Position numbers and translations under genes: made by a program. Source: an uncultured Clostridia bacterium (GTDB taxonomy: Bacteria; Bacillota; Clostridia; Christensenellales; Aristaeellaceae). From it: a DNA stretch of 32,064 nucleotides. Shown here piece after piece: positions 22,608 to 32,064 of this stretch; position 1 is the stretch's first letter, and each line of letters begins with the position of its first letter. The notes below the pieces were generated by a model, which had not been told where the DNA came from, did no database searches, and saw only the letters and a list, made by a program, of their open reading frames with translations. The stretch lies in NCBI GenBank assembly GCA_937886445.1, contig CALGBY010000091.1, positions 1-32,064 of the forward strand, read 5' to 3'.

Positions 22608-24356
22608 TCACAGGTAAAGGCTTTTCTGATTGGTATAGGTGACGAAGCCGGCGGGTGTTCCGGCGGGCTTTCGCACATAACGGCGTAGGGTATAATCCAC
22701 CTGTACGCCGCTGCCTTTTCCCTTGGAATACTGAGCGGCCAGCCGTGCCGCGAAAAGGATATCATCATCGGATATCTCCCGGCTTCCGTCCGGATGCTCA
22801 TGGCGGAGGATCACATGGCTTCCCGGAACATCCTTCGCGTGCAGCCACAGATCCTGCGGGTGTGAGGAAAGTGTGAGCTGCTCATTCTGCCGGCTGTTTT
22901 TCCCCACCAGCACGGTAAAGCCGTTGGGGGAGGTAAAGGAAAGCGGCTTGCCGGCCTTGCTTTCCTCCTTTCTCCTGTCCTTGCCGGGTCTGCCGGATTT
23001 TTTCGGTACGGAGGCGCGTATCAGCCCCGCCTGGGACAGCACGAAACGGACATCATTTAGATCCTCGGCGCTTTCGCACTTGTTCAGATCTTCCTCCGCG
23101 TTTTCCAGTATCTCGATCTCCTGCAGCGTTTTTTCAGCCTGCTCCTTTGCCATCACAGCGGCAGCGCGCGCCTTCCGGTAGCGCTTGAAATATTTCTGCG
23201 CGTTTTGGGCGGGCGTGAGTGCTTTATCCAGCGGGATGGTGATGGTTTCGCCGTTTTCACTGTACAGATCGGGGAGAGTGACGCTTTCGGCCCCCTTCGG
23301 CACCAGCCAGAGCTGCGCGTTCAGCTGCTCTCCGAAGATGCGAAGCTGATCGCTGTGCGCTCCCGCGTTTGCTTCCTCCTGCTGCAGTACCAGCTTTTTT
23401 TCTGCTTTTTCAAGCAATCCTTTTACGGTTTTTCGCATGCTGAGCGTGCGCTGGCGTATCCGTTCTTCTCTGTCGGCCCCGGAAAAGCAAAGATCGAGCG
23501 CTTCGCTCAGTGTGGCACAGGGGCGCTGCAGATCGGGACTGAGGGAAAAATAGGGGAAAGGCAGTATGTCCTTTACGGCGCCTGATTCCGAAAGCAGCAC
23601 CTGCGGTTCTTTAAGCGCGGGCAGCCGCGCAAACAGATGATGCAGGCGCGCGGCGCACTCGGCAGCGTCAAGCCCGTCAAGACGCGTCTGTGTGCTTCCG
23701 GATACCCGGAAAGCCAGCTCGGCCGCTGTCTGGGCGGAAAGACCGCGCACCGTCTGCTGCAGCGCCTTTGCAAACATAAGATCGGGGGCGGATGAACGGA
23801 GCAATGAAAGAGCGCTTTGAAGCTCTTCCTCTGTGCATGAAAAAAGATCAAGCTTATCCTGAAGGGGAGGGAGAGTGAATCTGACCCCCGGAAGCGCCTG
23901 GCGAACACGGCTCATTTCATGGGTGACATGGCGGGCGGCATCCAGAATCACACCGTCCTGTACCAGCGTGAGGTTGCTGTGGTGTCCCATCACCTCAAGA
24001 TAGATCTCCCTGTTTACGGTATCTCCCATTTCATTGAGGCAGGAAAAGGTGAAACGCAGTACCCGGTCTCCGTTCAGCTGCTCTGCCCTTTCAAAGCGGG
24101 CCGAGCCGAACAGCTTGCGGCACAGCATTAAAAATGAAGGCGCGTCCACGGGGCTGCGGTAACGGATGTCGGTGACATGCGCCCTTGCGAGGGAGGGTGC
24201 GCCGCAAAGGAGCAGGGGCCGGGTTTTTCCGCCGGAGTGAATGTAAAACAAAAGCATATCCTTTTCAGGCTGGGTGATCTTTTCCACTTTTCCGCCGGCG
24301 AAAAGCGTATCGATCTCCTGCACGGCGCAGCTGAGTGTAAGTCCGTCAAGCGGCAT
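22608..24356 (-). CDS. rqcH: RqcH (NFACT / FbpA-family ribosome quality-control factor)
   Basis: The 582-residue protein belongs to the Rqc2/NEMF family. In bacteria it binds stalled 50S subunits and recruits tRNA-Ala to add C-terminal Ala tails that mark nascent chains for decay. The NFACT-N domain (1-200) has D97-R98, the pair needed for tRNA recruitment in B. subtilis RqcH, and EVMGHHSNLTL near 121-131. A helix-hairpin-helix region and a long coiled coil (about 310-440) follow. The NFACT-R domain is near 475-565 (SPNGFTVLVGKNSRQNEQL, DLWLHAKDVPGSHVIL). The ATG at 24356 is supported by GGAGG 7 nt upstream and by family alignment; the frame is open 45 codons further. A TATGAT at 24395-24390 is a possible -10. 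Confidence 0.94.
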   Translation of the reverse strand: MPLDGLTLSCAVQEIDTLFAGGKVEKITQPEKDMLLFYIHSGGKTRPLLLCGAPSLARAHVTDIRYRSPVDAPSFLMLCRKLFGSARFERAEQLNGDRVLRFTFSCLNEMGDTVNREIYLEVMGHHSNLTLVQDGVILDAARHVTHEMSRVRQALPGVRFTLPPLQDKLDLFSCTEEELQSALSLLRSSAPDLMFAKALQQTVRGLSAQTAAELAFRVSGSTQTRLDGLDAAECAARLHHLFARLPALKEPQVLLSESGAVKDILPFPYFSLSPDLQRPCATLSEALDLCFSGADREERIRQRTLSMRKTVKGLLEKAEKKLVLQQEEANAGAHSDQLRIFGEQLNAQLWLVPKGAESVTLPDLYSENGETITIPLDKALTPAQNAQKYFKRYRKARAAAVMAKEQAEKTLQEIEILENAEEDLNKCESAEDLNDVRFVLSQAGLIRASVPKKSGRPGKDRRKEESKAGKPLSFTSPNGFTVLVGKNSRQNEQLTLSSHPQDLWLHAKDVPGSHVILRHEHPDGSREISDDDILFAARLAAQYSKGKGSGVQVDYTLRRYVRKPAGTPAGFVTYTNQKSLYL

Positions 24357-24518
24357 AGAATGACCTCCGTGTTCATCGGTTACGGGTTTATCATAGCACA
24401 GATGACTGTGATCATAAAGGATAACTTTTGATTTGACCTTTATTGCACTTGACAAAACCGTTCCCGGAGGCAATAATACCTGAGTAAACAAGCAAAGCCT
24501 CTGTACGGCGTGATAACA

Positions 24519-24576
24519 GACCCATGACCTGCCTTCCGGATGAGGCAGTGACGGGTGCTTGAAAAACGGCCGTGTA
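24519..24576 (+). repeat. Dispersed intergenic repeat, copy C
   Basis: It contains the hairpin CTGCCT/AGGCAG around TTCCGGATG, the outer ACCC/GGGT pairing, and the conserved TTGAAAAACGGCCG. It lacks the return arm of the second hairpin. It lies between rqcH (minus) and the DUF362 gene (plus), sense to the latter. Confidence 0.65.
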
Positions 24577-24586
24577 CTACTATAAA
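24559..24586 (+). promoter_or_regulatory. Candidate promoter of the DUF362 gene, -35 inside repeat C
   Basis: TTGAAA (24559-24564), 16-nt spacer, TATAAA (24581-24586), 24 nt before the ATG. The -35 is the conserved TTGAA block of the repeat. Confidence 0.5.
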
Positions 24587-24610
24587 TAATACAGAGAAGA
24601 AGGAGAAACC

Positions 24611-25690
24611 ATGACGGACAGAAATACGGTATCGGTTCGGCGGCAGGAGGATTATGAGCAAAGCTCCGTGGAAAGGCATGTATATGAGATGCTGGATGCC
24701 CTGGGCGTGGATAAGGACCTGAAGGCGGATACCCGCGTTTTGATCAAGCCCAATCTGCTGGCCGCGAGGCCGCCTGAAACGGCGGCCACCACTCATCCCG
24801 CCGTGCTGCTCGCGGCGGTGCGTTATGTGAAGGCACACGGTGTAAAGAGCATCACCGTGGCGGACAGCCCGGGAGGCATGTATACGGCGGCACTGCTGAA
24901 GAAGACATATAACGTATGCGGGCTGAACATACTGGAGAACGATGCCGTGCTGAATACGGATACCTCCGCCGGAGAACGCAACGGCTTTACGCTGATCAGA
25001 CCGGTGCTGGAGGCCGATTATATCATCAACTGCGCGAAGCTGAAAACACACGGGCTGGCCGTGATGACCGCTGGGGTGAAAAACCTTTTTGGCTGCATTC
25101 CCGGGCTGAAAAAGCCGGAGGTCCACTGCGTAAAAAGTACGGCGGACAGCTTTGCCGAATATCTGATCCGTCTTTGCGATGAAGTAAAATGTGATGTTAC
25201 GCTGCTGGACGCCGTGGAATGTATGGAAGGAAACGGCCCCGGCGGCGGTACGGTAAAGCACGGCGGATACCTGATGGCCTCCCGGTCTCCTTACGCGCTG
25301 GATGAACGGGCGGCGTATTTTATGGGGATCCTGCCTGATATGGTACCTGTGCTCCGCGCCGCCGGAAAGGCCGGAAGAATGCCCGGAAAAGTCGTTACGG
25401 AGGGTGATGAGCTGATCCCGTCAGACCCGCCCTTTGTGCTGCCGGACGCGGTGCTGAAGCAGGGGAGCCGGTTTTCGTTTATGCATTTGTTTCGCCGGGC
25501 CTGCGGCCGTGGCCAGGCTTTTCCTGAAGTGGACAGTGAAAAATGCATCGGGTGCGGACGATGCGCGGAAAGCTGTCCCCGCCATCTGATCGAGATCAGG
25601 GACCGCAAAGCCGTGATGAAACGCAGGGGCTGCATTTCGTGCTTCTGCTGTCAGGAAATGTGCCCCGTACGCGCCATATCGGCGCGCTGA
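24611..25690 (+). CDS. DUF362 protein with C-terminal 2x[4Fe-4S] ferredoxin domain
   Basis: The 359-residue protein has a DUF362 domain (about 5-240; RVLIKPNLLAARPPETAATTHP, VADSPGG, NCAKLKTHGLAVMTAGVKNLFG) followed by a ferredoxin domain. The two cluster motifs are C312-C315-C318-C322 (CIGCGRCAESCP) and C341-C344-C347-C351 (CISCFCCQEMCP). It looks cytoplasmic, with no signal peptide. The DUF362 family is widespread in anaerobes and its reaction is not established to my knowledge; an electron-transfer role is inferred from the clusters. The second motif has an additional Cys (C346). AAGGAG precedes the ATG. It is divergent from rqcH with a repeat copy between them, and no clear terminator follows it. 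Confidence 0.9.
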   Translation: MTDRNTVSVRRQEDYEQSSVERHVYEMLDALGVDKDLKADTRVLIKPNLLAARPPETAATTHPAVLLAAVRYVKAHGVKSITVADSPGGMYTAALLKKTYNVCGLNILENDAVLNTDTSAGERNGFTLIRPVLEADYIINCAKLKTHGLAVMTAGVKNLFGCIPGLKKPEVHCVKSTADSFAEYLIRLCDEVKCDVTLLDAVECMEGNGPGGGTVKHGGYLMASRSPYALDERAAYFMGILPDMVPVLRAAGKAGRMPGKVVTEGDELIPSDPPFVLPDAVLKQGSRFSFMHLFRRACGRGQAFPEVDSEKCIGCGRCAESCPRHLIEIRDRKAVMKRRGCISCFCCQEMCPVRAISAR

Positions 25691-25840
25691 GACGTTATCA
25701 ACGAAAACAGGAAACTTTTATGGCGCGCAAAATATGAAAAATGACGGCCCTGAATCCGGAGAATATCGGCAAAAAGAGCCGGAAAGCAAAATGACGGCTT
25801 ATCATTTATTGCTTCTGACATTAAAAATACGGTTGATATC

Positions 25841-25869
25841 TTGCCATTCTGTGCAGAGGATGCTATACT
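25841..25869 (+). promoter_or_regulatory. Candidate promoter of the sugar-transporter operon
   Basis: TTGCCA (25841-25846), 17-nt spacer, TATACT (25864-25869), about 55 nt before the binding-protein ATG. The same TTGCCA -35 is used before ppdK. Confidence 0.65.
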
Positions 25870-25923
25870 ATATCCAGCACCGGGAAAACCGGAATATGCA
25901 TATCTTTGAAAGGAGAAACCATC

Positions 25924-27177
25924 ATGAAAAAGATCGTTGCCCTGCTTCTGGCGCTGGCGATGATGCTGAGCCTGACCTCCGTGCTCGCTGAAGATCACGA
26001 AGAAGTCACTCTGGATTGCCACGTCATCTGGTCCGCCGAGACTGAAGCGAACCGTGTACCCTTCCTGCAGACCATCGAAGAGTTCCAGGCTGCCTATCCC
26101 TGGATCCATGTGAACCTCGTTATGGATGAAGCCAACGCCTGGAAAGACGCCGGCGAAACCCTCGCTCTGAGCGATTCTCTGCCCGATGTATTCTACTGGA
26201 ACGCCGGCGGCGTGCTTTGGAATCTCGTCAGCACCGGAGACATCCTGCCCCTGAATGATTATCTTACCGATGATATCATGGCCCGCATCGAAGGCGGCAC
26301 CCTCACCGATATGACTTTCGACGGCAAGATCTATCAGCTGCCCTACACCAAGGCCTGCTCCTGCCTGTATTGCAACACCGAACTGTTTGACAAGTACAAC
26401 GTGAAGATCCCCGAGACCTGGGAAGAACTGCTCACCGCCATCGAAGCCTTCAAGGCTGCCGGCGTGACTCCTATGACCGTTGGCGGCGCCGATCAGTGGC
26501 CCACCAATATGTACACCGATATCCTGGCTCTGCGTTTTGCCGGTGATGCCGCCTGCCGTGCCTGCTATTACAAGACCGAGGGCGCTACCTTCAAGACTCA
26601 GGATTGGGTGGACGGCACTGCCGCCTTCAAGCAGCTGATCGACATGGGCGCTTTCCCCGATGACGCTGCCTCCCTTACCCGTGACGAATCCGAAGTCGCG
26701 TACTTCGCGGGCGAGATCCCGATGTATGTACACGGCCAGTGGTTTGCGGGCTCTCTGTCTCCCGAAATGCAGCAGAAGGTAAAGGCTGTGAAGTTCCCCA
26801 CCGTTGCCGGCAAGGGTACCGACAACCAGTGGATGGGCGGCGCTGCCGAGGGCTTCTGCGTATCTTCCTACACCGCGCATCCCGATGAGGCCTTCATCCT
26901 GTGCCAGTTCCTCGCCGAGGGTCTGTCCAAGAACGGCTTCATCTGCGGCGCCGGTCTGCCTGCCTGGAAGTATGACTTCTCCGCTTACACCGACATCAAC
27001 CCCGTCCTTCTGCAGATCGTTGAAGCTACCGCTTCCGCGGAATCCTTCCTGCTGTGGGGCAACACCGCTCTTACCGGTGATGACGCTGTGCTCATCGGCG
27101 AGACTGTGTACGAAGTGCTGAACGGCGAACTCACTCCCGAAGAGTGGTGCGACGAAATGGAGACCATTTTCAACTAA
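25924..27177 (+). CDS. Sugar ABC transporter substrate-binding protein
   Basis: The 417-residue extracytoplasmic binding protein belongs to the cluster B / SBP_bac_1 (CUT1) family. Its signal peptide (1-22, LLLALAMMLSLTSVLA-ED) has no lipobox Cys, so it should be cut by signal peptidase I and not lipid-anchored, unusual for a monoderm importer. Typical stretches are the N-terminal strand with FLQTIEEFQAAYPWIHV, then LPDVFYWNAGG, the hinge GKIYQLPYTKACSCLYCNTELFDKY and ETWEELLTAIEAFKAAG. The ATG at 25924 has AAAGGAG 8 nt upstream. Codon use is strongly biased (GCC, CTG, AAG) as in ppdK, suggesting high expression. A terminator follows at once, which would make the binding protein more abundant than the permeases downstream. 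The sugar is unknown. Confidence 0.93.
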   Translation: MKKIVALLLALAMMLSLTSVLAEDHEEVTLDCHVIWSAETEANRVPFLQTIEEFQAAYPWIHVNLVMDEANAWKDAGETLALSDSLPDVFYWNAGGVLWNLVSTGDILPLNDYLTDDIMARIEGGTLTDMTFDGKIYQLPYTKACSCLYCNTELFDKYNVKIPETWEELLTAIEAFKAAGVTPMTVGGADQWPTNMYTDILALRFAGDAACRACYYKTEGATFKTQDWVDGTAAFKQLIDMGAFPDDAASLTRDESEVAYFAGEIPMYVHGQWFAGSLSPEMQQKVKAVKFPTVAGKGTDNQWMGGAAEGFCVSSYTAHPDEAFILCQFLAEGLSKNGFICGAGLPAWKYDFSAYTDINPVLLQIVEATASAESFLLWGNTALTGDDAVLIGETVYEVLNGELTPEEWCDEMETIFN

Positions 27178-27188
27178 GCACTGAGCAG

Positions 27189-27221
27189 CGGGGGGCACGG
27201 TTATTCCGCGCCCCCCGTTTT
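27189..27221 (+). terminator. Terminator / attenuator between binding protein and permeases
   Basis: 8-bp GC stem CGGGGGGC (27189-27196) with GCCCCCCG (27210-27217) followed by TTTT. Partial read-through would give binding protein in excess of the permeases. Confidence 0.85.
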
Positions 27222-27222
27222 G

Positions 27223-27280
27223 TTAAAGGCAATACCGCATAAATGATTCAGCTTGCCGGCGAATTGTGCGGTACTGCCTG
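27223..27280. repeat. Short palindromic element resembling the MITE ends
   Basis: Arms AGGCAATACCGCA (27227-27239) and TGCGGTACTGCCT (27267-27279) pair with one mismatch. The left part (TTAAAGGCAATACCGCAT, then AAATGATTCAG) matches the terminal repeats of the 21037-21272 element. This looks like a deleted relic with both ends and no middle. Confidence 0.65.
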
Positions 27281-27299
27281 AAAATCGGATCATCGATCG

Positions 27300-27343
27300 G
27301 GCCGGATGCGCCGCATCTGGCCTGTTGGGCTGTAAAGCAGCCC
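27300..27343 (+). promoter_or_regulatory. Tandem hairpins in the permease leader
   Basis: Hairpin 1 is GGCC-GATGC with GCATC-GGCC (27300-27309 and 27313-27322). Hairpin 2 is GGGCTG (27327-27332) with CAGCCC (27338-27343). The ribosome site AGGAGG (27349-27354) follows. The segment around TTGGGCTGT resembles repeat copy B and may be a diverged copy, or an mRNA-stabilising leader at a processing site. Confidence 0.5.
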
Positions 27344-27363
27344 GGGATAGGAGGTTTTCCCCC

Positions 27364-28293
27364 ATGAAGCGTGTGCTGTCGAATAAGTGGAGCATCGCGG
27401 TGTTTGTATTGCCCACCGTGCTGTTCTTCACCTATATCGTCATTATTCCCATCATCAAAACCGCCGTATACAGTATGCTGAGCGAGATCCCCGCCATTGC
27501 AAAGGATGACTCACATTTTGTGTGGTTTGACAACTATGTGCAGATGTTTACGCCGGGAAAGCGAAATATGTGGTGGAATACCGACCTGGGTTCTTCTGCG
27601 GTGATCAATTCCCTCAAGTATGCCGCTGCCTCTGTGTTTATTCAACTGCCCTTCTCCATGCTGCTCGCGCTCATTATCGCCAACGGTGTGAAGGCGGAGG
27701 GCTTCTTCCGCAATGTGCTGTTCATCCCCGTGGTGATCTCTTCTGTAGTCGTCAGCCTGCTGTGGAGCAGGATCTACAAGGATCTGCTTCCCTCTGTGCT
27801 GGAGGCGCTCGGCATCGCGATGCCCAAGGGCGGTATCCTTGCGAACAAGGATACCAAAATGCTTGCTGTGTTCATTCCCAGTCTCTGGCAGTATGTCGGC
27901 TACCACATGCTGCTGATGTACGGCGCGCTGAAATCCATCCCCACCGATATCATTGAAGCCGCCACTGTGGACGGTGCCACCGGTGCCCGTCTGGCCTTCC
28001 GCATCCAGATCCCCATGATCAAGCCGATGCTGAAAGTGTGTCTTTCCTTCTCGCTGATCGGTTCCTTCAAGCTGTTCGATACCCCTTGGATCCTGCTTGA
28101 AAGAAGCAACAAATCACTTCCCGCGCTTTCCATGTATATTGAGATGTTCCAGAGCCATAAATACGCGTATGCCAGTGCCCAGGCAATGTTCATCGTGCTT
28201 GAATGTCTGGTGTTCACTGTTCTGCTTAACTTTATATTCAGAGACAAGGAAGGCCGTCCCGGCCGTCACGGAAAGGAGCTGACCGCGAAATGA
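27364..28293 (+). CDS. Sugar ABC transporter permease, MalF/UgpA type
   Basis: The 309-residue inner-membrane protein has about six helices and the CUT1 EAA loop EAATVDGATGARLAFRIQIP near residues 199-218. The first helix (about 12-32) is followed by an extracytoplasmic loop with FVWFDNYVQMFT, typical of MalF/UgpA-like subunits. It forms the membrane channel with the next gene's product and would pair with the binding protein upstream. No ATPase gene is adjacent, so a shared MsmX-type ATPase elsewhere is likely, as known for many CUT1 systems in Bacillota. The ATG at 27364 is chosen over the frame's earlier start (27253) because AGGAGG lies 9 nt upstream and the earlier part reads through leader hairpins. 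The stop overlaps the next start by 4 nt. Confidence 0.92.
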   Translation: MKRVLSNKWSIAVFVLPTVLFFTYIVIIPIIKTAVYSMLSEIPAIAKDDSHFVWFDNYVQMFTPGKRNMWWNTDLGSSAVINSLKYAAASVFIQLPFSMLLALIIANGVKAEGFFRNVLFIPVVISSVVVSLLWSRIYKDLLPSVLEALGIAMPKGGILANKDTKMLAVFIPSLWQYVGYHMLLMYGALKSIPTDIIEAATVDGATGARLAFRIQIPMIKPMLKVCLSFSLIGSFKLFDTPWILLERSNKSLPALSMYIEMFQSHKYAYASAQAMFIVLECLVFTVLLNFIFRDKEGRPGRHGKELTAK

Positions 28294-29111
28294 AAAACAA
28301 AATGACGGTCGGCAAAGTGTTCGGATATATCCTTCTGGTCGTATGGGGGATCATTTCCCTCTTCCCGCTTTACTGGATGCTGGTAAGCTCCTTTAAAGAC
28401 AATCAGGAGATCCTTTCAGGCGTCGGTCTGCCCACAAAGTGGCTTGTCGGGAATTACAAAACCGCGTGGGGCAGCGGAGACAGGATCAGCCTGTATCTGA
28501 AAAACAGCGTGATCGATACCGGCGTAACGCTTCTCATTACCGGCCTGCTCGGCTTTATGAGTGCCTACGGCCTGCTGCGTATGCGCTGGAAGGGGCAAAA
28601 GGTAGTATTTACCTATATCCTTACCGGTATGATGATTCCCATGCACGCGGCGCTTTATCCGCTTACCGTTACCCTGATGCCGCTCAGCAAAAGCCACCTT
28701 TCGCTGATCATTCCGTATGCCGCCTTCAATATCCCCATCACGGTTCTGATCCTGAGCGGATTCATCACCTCGATCCCTTATGAACTGGAAGAGGCTGCCT
28801 GTATAGACGGCGCGGGCATCTACCGCACGGCGTTCACGATCATTCTGCCCATGATGATCCCGGCCATCGCCACATCCGCCATCTTTGTTTTCCTGCAGGT
28901 GTGGAACGAGCTGCTGCTGGCTTCGATCTTTGCTTCCGGAAATCTGCTCACGCTCACGATGGGCATCAAGCAGATGAGCGGACAGTACCAGACGGATTAC
29001 GGCGGGATGTGCGCGTCGCTGGTGATCGCCACATTGCCTTCGCTGATCCTGTACTGCTGCCTGAGCAAGCAGGTGCAGAAATCGCTTATCGTGGGAGCTG
29101 TAAAAGGCTGA
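28290..29111 (+). CDS. Sugar ABC transporter permease, MalG/UgpE type
   Basis: The 273-residue partner permease has six helices and the MalG-type N-terminus (VWGIISLFPLYWMLVSSFKDNQEI). The EAA loop reads EEAACIDGAGIYRTAFTIILP near 169-189, and the C-terminus LSKQVQKSLIVGAVKG is the usual conserved end. Its ATG lies in an ATGA overlap with the upstream permease, which indicates translational coupling. With the binding protein at 25924 it makes a CUT1 importer for a mono- or oligosaccharide; the specificity cannot be read from sequence. A strong terminator follows. Confidence 0.93.
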   Translation: MKNKMTVGKVFGYILLVVWGIISLFPLYWMLVSSFKDNQEILSGVGLPTKWLVGNYKTAWGSGDRISLYLKNSVIDTGVTLLITGLLGFMSAYGLLRMRWKGQKVVFTYILTGMMIPMHAALYPLTVTLMPLSKSHLSLIIPYAAFNIPITVLILSGFITSIPYELEEAACIDGAGIYRTAFTIILPMMIPAIATSAIFVFLQVWNELLLASIFASGNLLTLTMGIKQMSGQYQTDYGGMCASLVIATLPSLILYCCLSKQVQKSLIVGAVKG

Positions 29112-29117
29112 ATTTTC

Positions 29118-29150
29118 CGGATCAGACGCGTCGCGTCTGATCCGTTTTTT
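29118..29150 (+). terminator. Terminator of the sugar-transporter operon
   Basis: Near-complete palindrome CGGATCAGACGCG (29118-29130) with CGCGTCTGATCCG (29132-29144), followed by TTTTTT (29145-29150). Confidence 0.92.
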
Positions 29151-29184
29151 GACTTATCCGGTCTATATTGGTATTTTCTTAAGT

Positions 29185-29210
29185 AATGGCTGCAAAACAG
29201 CCATTTTTTT
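29185..29210 (+). terminator. Second terminator upstream of ppdK
   Basis: 8-bp stem AATGGCTG (29185-29192) with CAGCCATT (29198-29205) and seven Ts to 29210. It ends just before the ppdK -35 and would insulate ppdK from read-through. Confidence 0.75.
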
Positions 29211-29212
29211 GC

Positions 29213-29241
29213 TTGCCAAAAGACTGGCTGTATAGTATAAT
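29213..29241 (+). promoter_or_regulatory. ppdK promoter
   Basis: TTGCCA (29213-29218), 17-nt spacer, consensus TATAAT (29236-29241). This is the best sigma-A promoter in the window. Confidence 0.8.
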
Positions 29242-29249
29242 AAATTGAA

Positions 29250-29279
29250 TATACATGGTGATTTATCACCTTATGTATA
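29250..29279 (+). promoter_or_regulatory. Palindrome at the start of the ppdK transcript
   Basis: Left arm TATACAT-GGTGAT (29250-29262) pairs with ATCACC-ATGTATA (29265-29279, with a TT bulge at 29271-29272) around a TT loop. The expected transcription start is at 29247-29249, so the mRNA would begin with a long stem-loop. It could stabilise the mRNA or be an operator. Confidence 0.65.
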
Positions 29280-29320
29280 TACAATCCAGTTAATCTAATT
29301 CCGAAAGGAGAAAATACCCA

Positions 29321-31957
<2,637 letters not shown>

Positions 31958-32010
31958 TCTGTAACCGGAAACACCTGTTCCTGCAGGGTTTCTGATCACT
32001 AAATAAAAGG

Positions 32011-32050
32011 GGGCTGTTGCAGAAGCAAAAATCTGCAATAGCCTCTTTTT
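32011..32050 (+). terminator. Terminator of ppdK
   Basis: Stem GGGCTGTTGCAGA (32011-32023) with TCTGCAATAGCCT (32032-32044), including G-T pairs, followed by TTTTT near 32046-32050. Confidence 0.85.
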
Positions 32051-32064
32051 CTGTGGATAACTTG

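Noticed and set aside
6408..24576. Dispersed repeat as a riboswitch class
   Set aside because: Copies lie in both orientations relative to genes, including antisense and 3' positions, and the adjacent genes share no pathway.
25651..27198. 515-codon minus-strand frame opposite the binding protein
   Set aside because: It is a codon-bias shadow of a highly expressed gene, has no recognisable family, and crosses the promoter and signal-peptide region.

Overview
The window reads as two unequal parts. Bases 1 to about 2340 carry two minus-strand genes of a diderm, Bacteroidales-like type: a TolC-family outer-membrane lipoprotein and an LpxA acyltransferase. lpxA has no Shine-Dalgarno sequence in front of it. 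From about 2450 to the end the genes are those of a Clostridia-like member of the Bacillota: strong GGAGG-type ribosome sites, carbohydrate ABC transporters, type I pullulanase, RqcH and PPDK. The lineage call comes from gene content and style only. The change falls in an AT-rich stretch where the efflux gene has lost its start codon, so a chimeric contig is more likely than a natural transfer.

Layout of the main part: a minus-strand set metallophosphoesterase-ppk-cysE (2493-6401); a minus-strand GH105 unsaturated rhamnogalacturonyl hydrolase (6721-8739); a plus-strand three-gene operon (9156-14303); a small exported protein of unknown role (14601-15206); two minus-strand ABC permeases of the LplB/LplC type (15324-18037); a secreted type I pullulanase (18364-20946); an SH3b surface protein (21364-22404); rqcH on the minus strand (22608-24356); a DUF362 iron-sulfur protein (24611-25690); a complete sugar transporter, binding protein plus two permeases (25924-29111); and ppdK (29321-31957). 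Rho-independent terminators separate most units.

The most unusual system is the 9156-14303 operon. Its first protein joins a MotA/TolQ/ZorA-type proton-channel core to a degenerate EAL domain. Its second has a MotB/ZorB-type N-terminal helix with the membrane aspartate, followed by a Gly-rich stalk, about four SpaA/Cna-B-like domains and a second membrane helix. Its third is a Wzz/BY-kinase protein whose Walker A lysine is arginine. I infer an ion-driven stator acting on the cell surface or on polysaccharide export, possibly gated by c-di-GMP. I know of no described system with this combination, but I could not search for one.

The intergenic regions also hold a dispersed repeat family (four clear copies, in both orientations relative to genes) and a 236-bp MITE-like palindrome that encloses one of the copies. 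Carbohydrate use is the metabolic theme: pectin (GH105 with LplBC-type permeases), alpha-glucan (pullulanase) and the PEP/pyruvate node (PPDK). No tRNA, rRNA, CRISPR array or transposase gene was seen.
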